Below, in pieces: positions 1 to 7,721 of a DNA stretch of 64,000 bases. Position 1 is the stretch's first letter. Each line of letters starts with the position of its first letter. The notes beneath the pieces are model-generated. The model had not been told where the DNA came from, ran no database searches, and was given only the letters and a program-made list of their open reading frames with translations. Origin of the DNA: DATGUN01 sp035301285. Lineage in GTDB: Bacteria; Bacillota; Bacilli; Bacillales; Amphibacillaceae. The stretch is from NCBI GenBank assembly GCA_035301285.1, contig DATGUN010000027.1:1-64000 (forward strand), in the 5' to 3' direction. The position numbers were made by a program, and so were the translations under genes.

Positions 1-11
1 GGGTTTGCCAT
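1..11 (-). CDS. 5' end of an unidentified gene leaving the window
   Basis: An ATG at position 11 on the minus strand is preceded by a good ribosome binding site (GAGGAGAG, about 6 bases upstream). Only the residues M-A-N-P lie inside the window, so the product cannot be named. The gene would read leftward, away from the adhesin-like gene, whose terminator separates the two. Confidence 0.45.
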
Positions 12-52
12 CAAAATCTCTCCTCTCGTCTATTAATTACATTCTACCAAAT

Positions 53-102
53 AAAAAAACTGTGTGAGCAAGAAACCGTACGCATTTCTTACTTACACAG
101 TT
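53..102 (-). terminator. Rho-independent terminator of the adhesin-like gene
   Basis: An inverted repeat (AACTGTGTGAGCAAGAAA against TTTCTTACTTACACAGTT, arms 58-75 and 85-102) is followed on the minus strand by a run of T. Its first arm touches the stop codon of the upstream gene (102-104). Confidence 0.75.
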
Positions 103-1010
103 TATATTACACTCCCTACATAATTATGACTATTTTCCAGCTCCCAATTGAGGCTGAGATGGAACTCCTCGTGTGGATCCAACGGATTTTGTTCATCATA
201 TGCATTTCCTTCTAAATCCGTAATTTCATCCAATTCCAATTTAAAACCGGATTTCTCATCTTCATCTGCCAGCACAGCATTTGATTGACGTTCTTTTTCT
301 CCATCAGCATTCTTGCTCTTTTCCTCTACTGCCGCATCGTCATCATTGTCGTTGGCTTCATTTTCATTCATTTCACCGGAATCATTTTCATTCGTTTCAC
401 CGGAATCATTTTCTTCATCCGCATTCTCTTCCGATTTCTCCTCATCGGTATCTTCTGTATCATCAACTTCTTCATCTGCATTTTCTTCAGATTCATCAGT
501 CCCAGAATTATTATTTTCTTTGTTTCCATCCGGTTCATTTTCGCTAGTTGCATCATTGTTTTCTTCATCGGCATCTACCTGATCATCCACATAGACCCCT
601 TCTACAGTTAGCGTCCCATTTGCATCCGGAAAATCAGCAATTTCCTTGGAAAACTGAACCGATATATCCCCGGCTTCTGATGCGTGATATGTACCTACTA
701 CATGATCTCCCGTACTTATCTCACCAGTCTGGTCCTTTATATTCACAGCATCAGGTAATTGTGTCCGGTAGGTCTCTTCGGTATCGATTTCTTCTCCTTC
801 TGCCGACCATCCGATATGTGATAATACACGCTCACCATCATCAAGCTCATCTAGTTGAATAGTATTTCCTATTTCATCTGTCCATGTCATGTCAATAAAA
901 ATGTCACCTGTCGCTTCTTCTGCATTGGCTCTGGCAGGCATTCCCAATCCACCTGCAATACTTTGAAAAACCAACATGAAAATAAAAAATATACTTGCCT
1001 TTTTCGTCAA
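102..1010 (-). CDS. secreted acidic adhesin-like protein, probably truncated
   Basis: This 302-residue protein starts at a TTG behind AAAAGGGGG. Residues 1-30 form a signal peptide (MTKKASIFFIFMLVFQ...ARANA). Residues 31-145 resemble one Ig-like domain of Gram-positive collagen/fibrinogen-binding adhesins (pattern TGEISTGDHVVGTY...VQFSKEI). Residues 146-240 are a low-complexity acidic linker rich in E, D, N and S. From about 248 a second such domain begins (NPLDPHEEFHLSLNWELENSHNY), but the reading frame stops at VGSVI, just where the family normally continues with a GDTFTF-like strand. No LPXTG or membrane anchor follows, and a terminator comes at once. The product may be a secreted fragment or a decayed surface protein. 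The family assignment is by pattern only. Confidence 0.6.
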   Translation of the reverse strand: MTKKASIFFIFMLVFQSIAGGLGMPARANAEEATGDIFIDMTWTDEIGNTIQLDELDDGERVLSHIGWSAEGEEIDTEETYRTQLPDAVNIKDQTGEISTGDHVVGTYHASEAGDISVQFSKEIADFPDANGTLTVEGVYVDDQVDADEENNDATSENEPDGNKENNNSGTDESEENADEEVDDTEDTDEEKSEENADEENDSGETNENDSGEMNENEANDNDDDAAVEEKSKNADGEKERQSNAVLADEDEKSGFKLELDEITDLEGNAYDEQNPLDPHEEFHLSLNWELENSHNYVGSVI

Positions 1011-1078
1011 TAGTATCCCCCTTTTCTTAAAACCACATCAAGAGTAGGGTATGACAGGCAACTATACTGAAAATATAC

Positions 1079-1104
1079 AAAAAAAGGCAACTGGAATACA
1101 GTTG
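1079..1104 (-). terminator. hairpin plus T-run, minus strand
   Basis: A perfect 7-bp stem (GCAACTG / CAGTTGC, loop GAATA) is followed by six T on the minus strand. It lies about 310 bp beyond the end of the carbinolamine dehydratase gene, so it may end a long 3' tail of that transcript. The rest of 1011-1417 shows no convincing gene. Confidence 0.5.
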
Positions 1105-1366
1105 CACAAAAATATAAGCATAAAGTCATGGTTCTTTGGGTGTGTTTAGGAGCGGGATATGCCAAACATACATAAAAACACCTATTCATTCCATTCAAGG
1201 TATATATCTAATATTTTTCATTGTATAGTTTTTCTAAAAACTATACATATGATCCAACTTATCAATGAATGTCGACTTCTGGACACACAGAAAACTACAT
1301 ATCCACTTGTTGCAGCGTTTCAATAAGTAATTCCATTGTTATTTTCACCTGTAAATGATATAGATA

Positions 1367-1408
1367 ACGGATGAACACGAACAACCATGCTCGTTTATGT
1401 TCATCCGT
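1367..1408 (-). terminator. hairpin just downstream of pcd
   Basis: An 11-bp perfect inverted repeat (ACGGATGAACA / TGTTCATCCGT) lies directly after the stop codon of the minus-strand pcd gene. It lacks a clear T-run, so it may protect the 3' end rather than terminate efficiently. Confidence 0.4.
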
Positions 1409-1417
1409 CATCATCTG

Positions 1418-1714
1418 TCATTTCTCCGTTTGCTCATACAATTCATCAAAGTGTTTCACCATTTCCACGTCCAAATCCGTGATACCCTTCATCTGCCACG
1501 ACGATATCTTCAATGTGACAACTTTATAATCAATCGAAATAAAAGGATGGTGCATCTTTTCTTCTGCATACTCCGCAACTTGACGCACGAAAGCCACCCC
1601 GGACAAAAAATGCTTGAAACGAAATCTTTTCTGTAACCATTTTTCGTCAACCACATTCCACCCATCCAAACGCTCCACCGCATCCTCTATGGCCTTATCT
1701 GATAGACGTTCCAC
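1418..1714 (-). CDS. pcd: pterin-4-alpha-carbinolamine dehydratase
   Basis: This 98-residue protein is the normal size for the PCD/DCoH family, which dehydrates 4a-hydroxytetrahydropterins to regenerate pterin cofactor. The signature is visible in MHHPFISIDYKVVTLKISSW followed by GITDLDVEMVKHFDEL; the HHP histidines belong to the active site. The start is a GTG, chosen because AAGGAGG lies nine bases upstream. No aromatic amino acid hydroxylase gene is nearby, so the physiological partner is unknown; in other bacteria the protein also supports molybdopterin or folate metabolism. It stands alone, with its own downstream hairpin. Confidence 0.88.
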   Translation of the reverse strand: MERLSDKAIEDAVERLDGWNVVDEKWLQKRFRFKHFLSGVAFVRQVAEYAEEKMHHPFISIDYKVVTLKISSWQMKGITDLDVEMVKHFDELYEQTEK

Positions 1715-1966
1715 CTGCAGATTCCTCCTTGTATTTTCCGTTACATCTTGAAGTTACCTCTAGCTTACCAAAACAAACTGTCTGCCACAATCATATCGCC
1801 AAACGTTTCAATGTTCCTTGAGCTATTAATAATTGGAAAAGAGTATTAACATAACGTTTAACATAGGTTTTTTTTTCATAAATAGATAATATGTAAACGT
1901 TTGGTTTAGAGTTATAACATCAGGTTTGTTTCACTTTTTCATTGGGTGTAGTAGACTCAACATTCA

Positions 1967-1996
1967 TTGGAATACTGTTGTGAGTAGTGCTATAAT
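1967..1996 (+). promoter_or_regulatory. sigma-A-type promoter for the GNAT gene
   Basis: A TTGGAA -35 (1967-1972), an 18-bp spacer ending in TGC, and a perfect TATAAT -10 (1991-1996) point rightward toward the acetyltransferase gene. The remainder of 1715-2131 is AT-rich with no gene seen. Confidence 0.55.
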
Positions 1997-2131
1997 AATT
2001 GTTATTATTAACGGAAAGTGTGATTTGAATGAAAAATATCCAAGTCAAAAAGATGATTGAAAATTAGATTTACTTCTGTTCGTCATTTTAATCCAGCAAT
2101 CAATTAAATGATTTTTGAAAAGGGGATATGT

Positions 2132-2686
2132 ATGTACCGTGATAATGAAATCGTGATTCGCCCCATTGAAGAACGGGATTTTTTAAGGCTTTGGGAGCTG
2201 ATTTACAAAGAGGATGCACCGGAATGGAAAAAGTGGGACGCCCCGTACTTCCCACATGAATCAATGCCATATGACCAATTTATGATGAAATCCGCACCAA
2301 ATTGGGTCAAACGTGATAACTTTTGGGTCATAACTGTAGATGATACCGTTTGTGGCATCGTTTCCTATTATTTTGAAGATGAACAAAAAAAGTGGTTGGA
2401 GATGGGCATTGTCATTCATGAGGCACACAATTGGGGAAAAGGAATCGGAACCCGTGCACTTACATTATGGATCAATCATATCTTTAACTCGCTGCCTGTT
2501 GTCAGAGTCGGTTTAACAACATGGTCCGGTAATGGACGTATGATTCATGTTGGCGAAAAGCTGGGGATGCAAATGGAAGCGCGCATTCGAAAGGTCCGCT
2601 ACTATGAAGGTCACTATTATGATTCGATTCGCATGGGAATGTTGAGGGAGGAATGGGAGGCATTAACATCAGCACAGTCACAATGA
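2132..2686 (+). CDS. GNAT family N-acetyltransferase
   Basis: An acetyl-CoA-dependent acetyltransferase of about 184 residues. The N-terminus (IVIRPIEERDFLRLWEL) is the typical first strand and helix of RimJ/RimL/SpeG-like GNATs. The segment EMGIVIHEAHNWGKGIGTRAL contains the Q/RxxGxG/A-type acetyl-CoA pyrophosphate loop (here NWGKGIGTRAL). GEKLGMQMEARIRKVRYYEGHYYDSIRMGML is the usual C-terminal strand pair. The ATG at 2132 is preferred over an upstream in-frame ATG at 2108 because AAAAGGGG sits six bases before it. The substrate cannot be told from sequence. The gene is monocistronic, with its own promoter and terminator. Confidence 0.85.
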   Translation: MYRDNEIVIRPIEERDFLRLWELIYKEDAPEWKKWDAPYFPHESMPYDQFMMKSAPNWVKRDNFWVITVDDTVCGIVSYYFEDEQKKWLEMGIVIHEAHNWGKGIGTRALTLWINHIFNSLPVVRVGLTTWSGNGRMIHVGEKLGMQMEARIRKVRYYEGHYYDSIRMGMLREEWEALTSAQSQ

Positions 2687-2828
2687 TATGTTCCAAAACG
2701 GAACATTGTGCCGAATGTTAACCCCGGCATACCAAAGGGAGCTATTAAACAATGAGTATGAATCCAAAAGTTAAAAGGGGGAGAACAAAACCCCTTCAAA
2801 TCTCGTAAAGTAATGTTAGAATGCAATG

Positions 2829-2908
2829 ACACGCATCTCCTTTCTGTGATTTGTTTTTTTGGGGCTAAACAATGTTTAACAAAAATAGGAGATGGCGTGT
2901 TTTTATTT
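2829..2908 (+). terminator. long-loop terminator downstream of the GNAT gene
   Basis: ACACGCATCTCCT pairs with AGGAGATGGCGTGT (one bulged base) across a loop of about 45 bases, followed by TTTTATTT. The remaining part of 2687-3080 holds a small AAGGGG/CCCCTT hairpin (about 2775-2796) and no gene. Confidence 0.6.
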
Positions 2909-3080
2909 AGCTGAATTTTACCTTTACTCCAACATATATTTTAGAGCCTAAAAATAGCCTAAACCCTTCAAATACCGAGTGGGGATCAGGCTATCATCCG
3001 CTCTAATCACTTCAAATCAAACTACGCGATTCATATGTCACCAACAGGCGATTCGCATATCCATTATTAATATCAATCAC

Positions 3081-4220
3081 TTACGCTTCTTCACCGTTTG
3101 ATGGCAATGCTACAGCATTATCCAATTCCCACGTGACATAGACCGTGTCGCCGATGTGAAATACCTTCTCATCCACATAGCGGATTTGTTTTTTGACGAC
3201 AACGGTTTCGCCAGCAGCTGTTTCCAAAATATAACGGTAACTTTCTCCCAGATAAATCATTTCGGATACTTTCGCCTCAATCAAGTTCAATGATTCTTTT
3301 TTCGTCGTACTGATATCCACTTTCTCCGGTCGGACCATGACAACAACTGCATCCCCATTCGCATATTCTTGATCGGAAGACGCTTTAAAAACCTCACCTT
3401 GACTGTTTTCAATCGTTGCATAATCACCGTCGGATTCAATGACTTTCCCATGAATAGCGTTGGAGTTTCCGAGAAATTGAGCGACAAACTGTGAACCTGG
3501 ACGATCATACAGATCCTCCGGTGTCCCGATTTGTTCGATGCTTCCCTTATTGAACACCGCAATCCGGTCACTCATTTTCAATGCTTCCTCCTGATCATGT
3601 GTCACATAGATAATCGTCAGATCCAACTTTTCATGAAGCTGGCGAATTTCCAGCTGCATCGTTTCACGTAGCTTTTTATCCAATGCGGCAAGCGGTTCAT
3701 CCATCAATAAAATATTCGGTTCAAATACGAGTGCACGAGCAAGCGCCACCCGTTGTTGCTGACCACCGGACAATTGATTCGGCTTCCGCTTGGCAAACCC
3801 ATCCAATTCAACAAGGCTCAATATATTTTTGACCCGCTCCTTGATTTCCGCTTTTCCGATTTTGCGCATCTTCAGCGGAAATGCGACATTATCGAAAATG
3901 GACATATGTGGGAACAGTGAATATTGCTGGAATACCATACCGATATTCCGCTTATGGGCGGGCTTGTCAAGAATAGATTTGCCATTCAACAAAATTTCAC
4001 CGGATGTCGGCTCCAAAAATCCTGCAACAGATAATAATGTCGTTGTTTTACCTGACCCGCTTCCACCTAGCAATGTCAGGAATTCCCCTTGTTTTATGTT
4101 TAATTGAATATCTTTGACAGCCGTGAACTTGCCATATGTTTTGCGTAGGTTTTTAATTTGCAGCCAATCGGTTTGCTTGGTTGTGGCAGCCTCGGCAGCT
4201 TGTTCTTCTGTTGTAACCAC
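3081..4220 (-). CDS. potA: polyamine-type ABC transporter ATPase (PotA-like)
   Basis: This 379-residue ATPase energises the neighbouring importer at the cytoplasmic face. An N-terminal ABC domain shows Walker A GGSGSGKTTTL (about 53-63), Q-loop FQQYSLFPHMS, signature LSGGQQQRVALARAL and Walker B ILLMDEPLAALD. A C-terminal TOBE domain (about 290-375) contains the phrases IHGKVIESDGDYATIENSQGEVF and MVRPEKVDIS. Start is GTG with AAAGGGG upstream; it begins five bases after the potC stop. It is the last gene of a four-gene minus-strand unit potD-potB-potC-potA. The family transports spermidine/putrescine, but relatives import other cationic or amino compounds, so the substrate is inferred. Confidence 0.9.
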   Translation of the reverse strand: MVTTEEQAAEAATTKQTDWLQIKNLRKTYGKFTAVKDIQLNIKQGEFLTLLGGSGSGKTTTLLSVAGFLEPTSGEILLNGKSILDKPAHKRNIGMVFQQYSLFPHMSIFDNVAFPLKMRKIGKAEIKERVKNILSLVELDGFAKRKPNQLSGGQQQRVALARALVFEPNILLMDEPLAALDKKLRETMQLEIRQLHEKLDLTIIYVTHDQEEALKMSDRIAVFNKGSIEQIGTPEDLYDRPGSQFVAQFLGNSNAIHGKVIESDGDYATIENSQGEVFKASSDQEYANGDAVVVMVRPEKVDISTTKKESLNLIEAKVSEMIYLGESYRYILETAAGETVVVKKQIRYVDEKVFHIGDTVYVTWELDNAVALPSNGEEA

Positions 4221-4223
4221 TAT

Positions 4224-5075
4224 TTATTCCCCTTTCTGATCTTCCGCACCACTTGGAATGACTTCCGCTTTTCCAAAGAAAGTTGTCACGACAAGGATTA
4301 CACTGGAGATGACGATTAATAACGTTGCAACTGCGGCAAGTACTGGTGATAAATCCAATCGGAGTGAATCCCAGATTTTAACCGGTAGTGTAATCGTATC
4401 CGGTGTTGTGATAAAGATAGCGACAATGACCTCATCCCATGATAGGAAAAAGGCATAGACAGCACCTGCAAACACACCATCTTTAATCAACGGCAATGTG
4501 ATCCGGAAAAATGTTTTCAAAGGCCCTGCCCCACAACTGAGTGCAGCCTGCTCAATCGCTGGATTCATTGTCCGTAATGAATTCGAGATATTCGTAATCA
4601 CAAACGGCAATACTAAAATAACATGCGCAATGATCAAGCCTGTAAACGTCCCCGTCATGCCGGTACTCAAATACACACCGTAGATCGCCACCGCAAAAAT
4701 GATATACGGCATCATCATCGGCGTCACAAACAAACTGTTCAAAATGTGGCGTCCACGGAAATTCCCGCGTACAACCGCATATGCAATGGGTATTCCAAAA
4801 ATAAGCGACAGGAATACAACCGGTATGGCAATACGCAAGCTATTCATGATCGGAACAAACCATTCGGTCGAACTGAACAATTGCCTATACCACTCCAACG
4901 TGAACCCTGGAGGAGGAAATTCCAACCATGTGGATGTTCCCAATGACAGGATGGGAATGACAATAATGGGAATCAACAAAAACAATAGCACAAGACTCGC
5001 CATCAAATATAATGCAACGCGACCGAATGATATTCGCTTTACTTTCTTTCTTCGTTTCGTTGAATCTGCCAACAT
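4224..5075 (-). CDS. potC: polyamine-type ABC transporter permease (PotC-like)
   Basis: A 283-residue inner permease subunit with six predicted membrane helices, starting with ISFGRVALYLMASLVLLFLLIPIIVIPIL. The BPD_transp_1 EAA-type coupling motif is visible as EQAALSCGAGPLKTFFRITLPLIKDGVFAG (about 180-205), which docks to the ATPase. The GTSTWLEFPPPGFTLEWYRQLF segment after the first helix is typical of PotC/YdcV-like permeases. It lies 90 bp after potB and five bases before potA. With PotB it should form the heterodimeric channel in the cell membrane. Confidence 0.88.
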   Translation of the reverse strand: MLADSTKRRKKVKRISFGRVALYLMASLVLLFLLIPIIVIPILSLGTSTWLEFPPPGFTLEWYRQLFSSTEWFVPIMNSLRIAIPVVFLSLIFGIPIAYAVVRGNFRGRHILNSLFVTPMMMPYIIFAVAIYGVYLSTGMTGTFTGLIIAHVILVLPFVITNISNSLRTMNPAIEQAALSCGAGPLKTFFRITLPLIKDGVFAGAVYAFFLSWDEVIVAIFITTPDTITLPVKIWDSLRLDLSPVLAAVATLLIVISSVILVVTTFFGKAEVIPSGAEDQKGE

Positions 5076-5165
5076 TACACTTCCTTTATACCTTTCTTCA
5101 AATCACTTCTTTACATATTCAAGCCATGTTTCCACAAGTTCTATCAACCGACGGTGTTTCTCATT

Positions 5166-6008
5166 CTATTCCTCTTTTGTTTCCGGTTCATTCACTTTCA
5201 AGTAAATCACGAAGAACACGAGCGTAATCACAACGAGCACAGCTCCTGCAGTCGTACCGATTCCCCAGTTAAGGTGCGATTGGATCTGGTCGGCAATGAA
5301 TTCCCCGAGCATGATTTCATTCGTACCGCCAAGAAGTGCCGGAATGATATAATAACCGAGCGTCATGACAAAAACGATAATCGCTCCTGTTCCGACTCCG
5401 GGCAGACTCAATGGCAGAAACACACGTAGAAACGCCTTCCACGGTGCTGCACCCAAATTACCTGCCGCCTGCAATAAATTACGATCGATGCTGTTCATTG
5501 TGGTATGCATCGGTAAAATCATGAATGGTAACATGATGTATACCATTCCGATGACGACACCTGTCAAACTATTGATCAATGTAAGGGGATCATCTACAAT
5601 CCCGAGCCACATCAACAGTTTATTTACAATTCCGTTATCCTGCAGGAGGACCATCCAACTGAATGTACGCACCAGCAGTGCGGTCCAAAACGGAAGAAGT
5701 ACAAGAAGCATCATTAATCCTTTGATCTTCGGAGGGGCAATCGTCATGACATATGCGACTGGATAGGCCAATATAACCGTTATCGCTGTCACCAAAAATG
5801 CAATTTTAAATGTGTTCAAGAGTGCACCGATATAAGCTGATTGGCTGAAAAACTTGATATAGTTCTGAAAGCCGAATTCAGGATCCGTCACACTTTTTAC
5901 CAATATCGTAATGATGGGGTAAACAAAAAAGATCAATAATAAAAGTAACGATGGCAACACGAGAAATTTCATCGAATTCCTCCGCATTACCCGAACAACT
6001 TGACTCAC
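5166..6008 (-). CDS. potB: polyamine-type ABC transporter permease (PotB-like)
   Basis: A 280-residue permease with six predicted membrane helices. The first helix is FLVLPSLLLLLIFFVYPIITILV and is followed by SVTDPEFGFQNYIKFF, typical of PotB. The EAA loop is NLLQAAGNLGAAPWKAFLRVFLPLSLPGVGTG (about 176-205). Start is GTG behind AAGGAGG with seven bases spacing. It follows potD by about 90 bp that include a hairpin (6058-6091), so the binding protein may be made in excess of the membrane parts. It pairs with the PotC-like permease just downstream. Confidence 0.88.
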   Translation of the reverse strand: MSQVVRVMRRNSMKFLVLPSLLLLLIFFVYPIITILVKSVTDPEFGFQNYIKFFSQSAYIGALLNTFKIAFLVTAITVILAYPVAYVMTIAPPKIKGLMMLLVLLPFWTALLVRTFSWMVLLQDNGIVNKLLMWLGIVDDPLTLINSLTGVVIGMVYIMLPFMILPMHTTMNSIDRNLLQAAGNLGAAPWKAFLRVFLPLSLPGVGTGAIIVFVMTLGYYIIPALLGGTNEIMLGEFIADQIQSHLNWGIGTTAGAVLVVITLVFFVIYLKVNEPETKEE

Positions 6009-6057
6009 GCTAATGCCTCCTTATCTTTCATGTGCGAAATGTCCCAATAAATACATG

Positions 6058-6091
6058 AAAGCCCATGGTTTCAAAAAACATCATGGGCTTT
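6058..6091 (-). terminator. intercistronic hairpin between potD and potB
   Basis: AAAGCCCATG pairs with CATGGGCTTT around a 14-base loop. On the minus strand the T-run after it is poor, so it looks more like an attenuator or RNA-stabilising hairpin than a full terminator. Confidence 0.5.
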
Positions 6092-6099
6092 TTGTTCAT

Positions 6100-7173
6100 T
6101 TAATCCAATAACCATTCATTCCACTCATCAAGGACATCGTCAATTGCCGTAGACCAATATTCCATATCTAAAACAACTTGTGAATCCGTATGCTCCGATG
6201 ATAGATATGGTAATAGATCATCATCAACCAACTCATCCGCTTCTGTATTGATTGGCGTATATGCCGTTTTATTCGCAAAGTCGGCCTGACCTTCAGCGCT
6301 TGTTGCTTGTGCAATGAATTCCATCGCCGCTTCCTTGTTTTTAGCCCCTTTTGGAACGACTAGCACATCGCCGGCTTTGATATTATTAGTCCAGTCGATA
6401 TCGATATTGGCATCGTCCTCTTTTATCAACGAGTACATCCGGCCATTCCAGACATGGCCCATGCCAACCTCACCACTGCCTAGCAATTGCTGGGATTGTG
6501 CACCTGTATCCCACCATTGTATATCACTTTTTATCTCATCGAGCTTTTCAAAAGCACGGTCAAAATCAATTGGATATAAATCATCCGGCTCTACGCCATC
6601 GGCCATCAATGCCATTTCAAACACACCGGCTGTCGGCCACTGATAGGCAGTCCGTTTTCCCGGGAATTGATCGGTATCAAAGAAGCTTTCCCAGCCTTCA
6701 GGTTCACCGTCTATTTCATCGGTATTATAGGCATTGACGAAGGAATACGCGAAACTTCCGACAAAATGGTCAGTCACGAAATCCTCATCCAGTTCATCTT
6801 TGTCTATGACGGAAAAATCAAGTTCTTCCAGTAATCCATCTTCTGCCGCTTGATAAGCAAAATCCGCTTCGACGTCGACAACATCCCAAATGACATTGCC
6901 GCTTTCAACCATCGCTTTCAATTTTCCATAGTCTGTATTATCACTGTTGACCGTAATACCTGTTTCCTCGGTAAACGGTTCGGCCCAATACTCTTCCTGG
7001 GCTTCTTGGGTTGTTCCGCCCCAACTGACGAATGTAATGGAATCAGTGTCGGAAAGATCACCATCCGCATTACCGTTGCCCCCACCTTTGTCATTTCCAC
7101 ATGCTGCTGTAAACAGAAGCAAAAGTAATCCCAATGCTAACCAACCCAATTTCTTATACGAATTGCCATTCAT
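6100..7173 (-). CDS. potD: polyamine-type ABC transporter substrate-binding lipoprotein (PotD-like)
   Basis: A solute-binding protein of 357 residues anchored to the outer face of the membrane. The start at 7173 gives a lipoprotein signal, MNGNSYKKLGWLALGLLLLLFTAAC, with lipobox FTAAC; AAAGGATGG lies upstream. A longer in-frame start at 7239 would bury the signal and is rejected. The mature part opens ITFVSWGGTTQEAQEEYW and contains DVVDVEADFAYQAAEDGLLE and WPTAGVFEMALMADG, as in PotD/YdcS family type-2 periplasmic-binding folds. It is first in the potDBCA unit. The sequence is strongly acidic, fitting a protein exposed to high salt. The substrate (spermidine, putrescine or a related amine) is inferred. 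Confidence 0.87.
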   Translation of the reverse strand: MNGNSYKKLGWLALGLLLLLFTAACGNDKGGGNGNADGDLSDTDSITFVSWGGTTQEAQEEYWAEPFTEETGITVNSDNTDYGKLKAMVESGNVIWDVVDVEADFAYQAAEDGLLEELDFSVIDKDELDEDFVTDHFVGSFAYSFVNAYNTDEIDGEPEGWESFFDTDQFPGKRTAYQWPTAGVFEMALMADGVEPDDLYPIDFDRAFEKLDEIKSDIQWWDTGAQSQQLLGSGEVGMGHVWNGRMYSLIKEDDANIDIDWTNNIKAGDVLVVPKGAKNKEAAMEFIAQATSAEGQADFANKTAYTPINTEADELVDDDLLPYLSSEHTDSQVVLDMEYWSTAIDDVLDEWNEWLLD

Positions 7174-7721
7174 TAATGAAAACCATCCTTTATGTAATAA
7201 TATGTTTATTTGTAAAACCAAGCATCGACACAGCGACAACTCTTGCTTGTATGTAATATCGATGGCAAATCACATCAATTTATAAATACATGATGTCATC
7301 TTCAACATCCATGTCCGTTTATGTAGACTCTGATCCTGGTCCGTGTCTTTCCCAGAATTTTTAGACACCAAATACCATTATCGCTTTATGCCTGCAAGTA
7401 GTTTACAGGAGCGGCTTACTTTCGTCAAGAGGCATTTTCCCGGACAAAGTGGGCAATTTATGCAAATTACACCGAATGAATAGCTGCATAGCAGTTTTTC
7501 TCCGCCTAAGACGTCCATATATCCAATTCCTATATAGAAGGCCATTTGACCCAGTAAAAATATCTATGATGACCTGATTAAAAATGGTTGCCCTCATACC
7601 ACCAGAGATATAAGGGCAATCAACATGTTCGCATGGAATGACTGACTGTATTCATGTTGTTTATGATCTTTTACCCATACGTTTGGTCGAAAAATGTGTT
7701 GATGTAAAAAAGGGTTCAGAA
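7174..7721. other. gene-free stretch between potD and the ABC exporter
   Basis: Nothing that can be named as a gene was seen in these roughly 550 bp. A 64-codon minus-strand open frame (7403-7597) has no clear ribosome binding site or recognisable family and is not called. The promoter of potD should lie in 7180-7350, but no strong -35/-10 pair stood out. Confidence 0.5.

Noticed and set aside
281..862. Plus-strand open frames rich in His, Phe and Ser
   Set aside because: They are antisense translations of the acidic low-complexity linker of the adhesin-like gene.
1007..1198. 63-codon minus-strand frame upstream of the adhesin-like gene
   Set aside because: Contains an internal terminator hairpin and overlaps the adhesin start region; no coding signals.
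7403..7597. 64-codon minus-strand open frame upstream of potD
   Set aside because: No ribosome binding site, no recognised family; a decayed mobile element was considered but no transposase motif or terminal repeats are visible.
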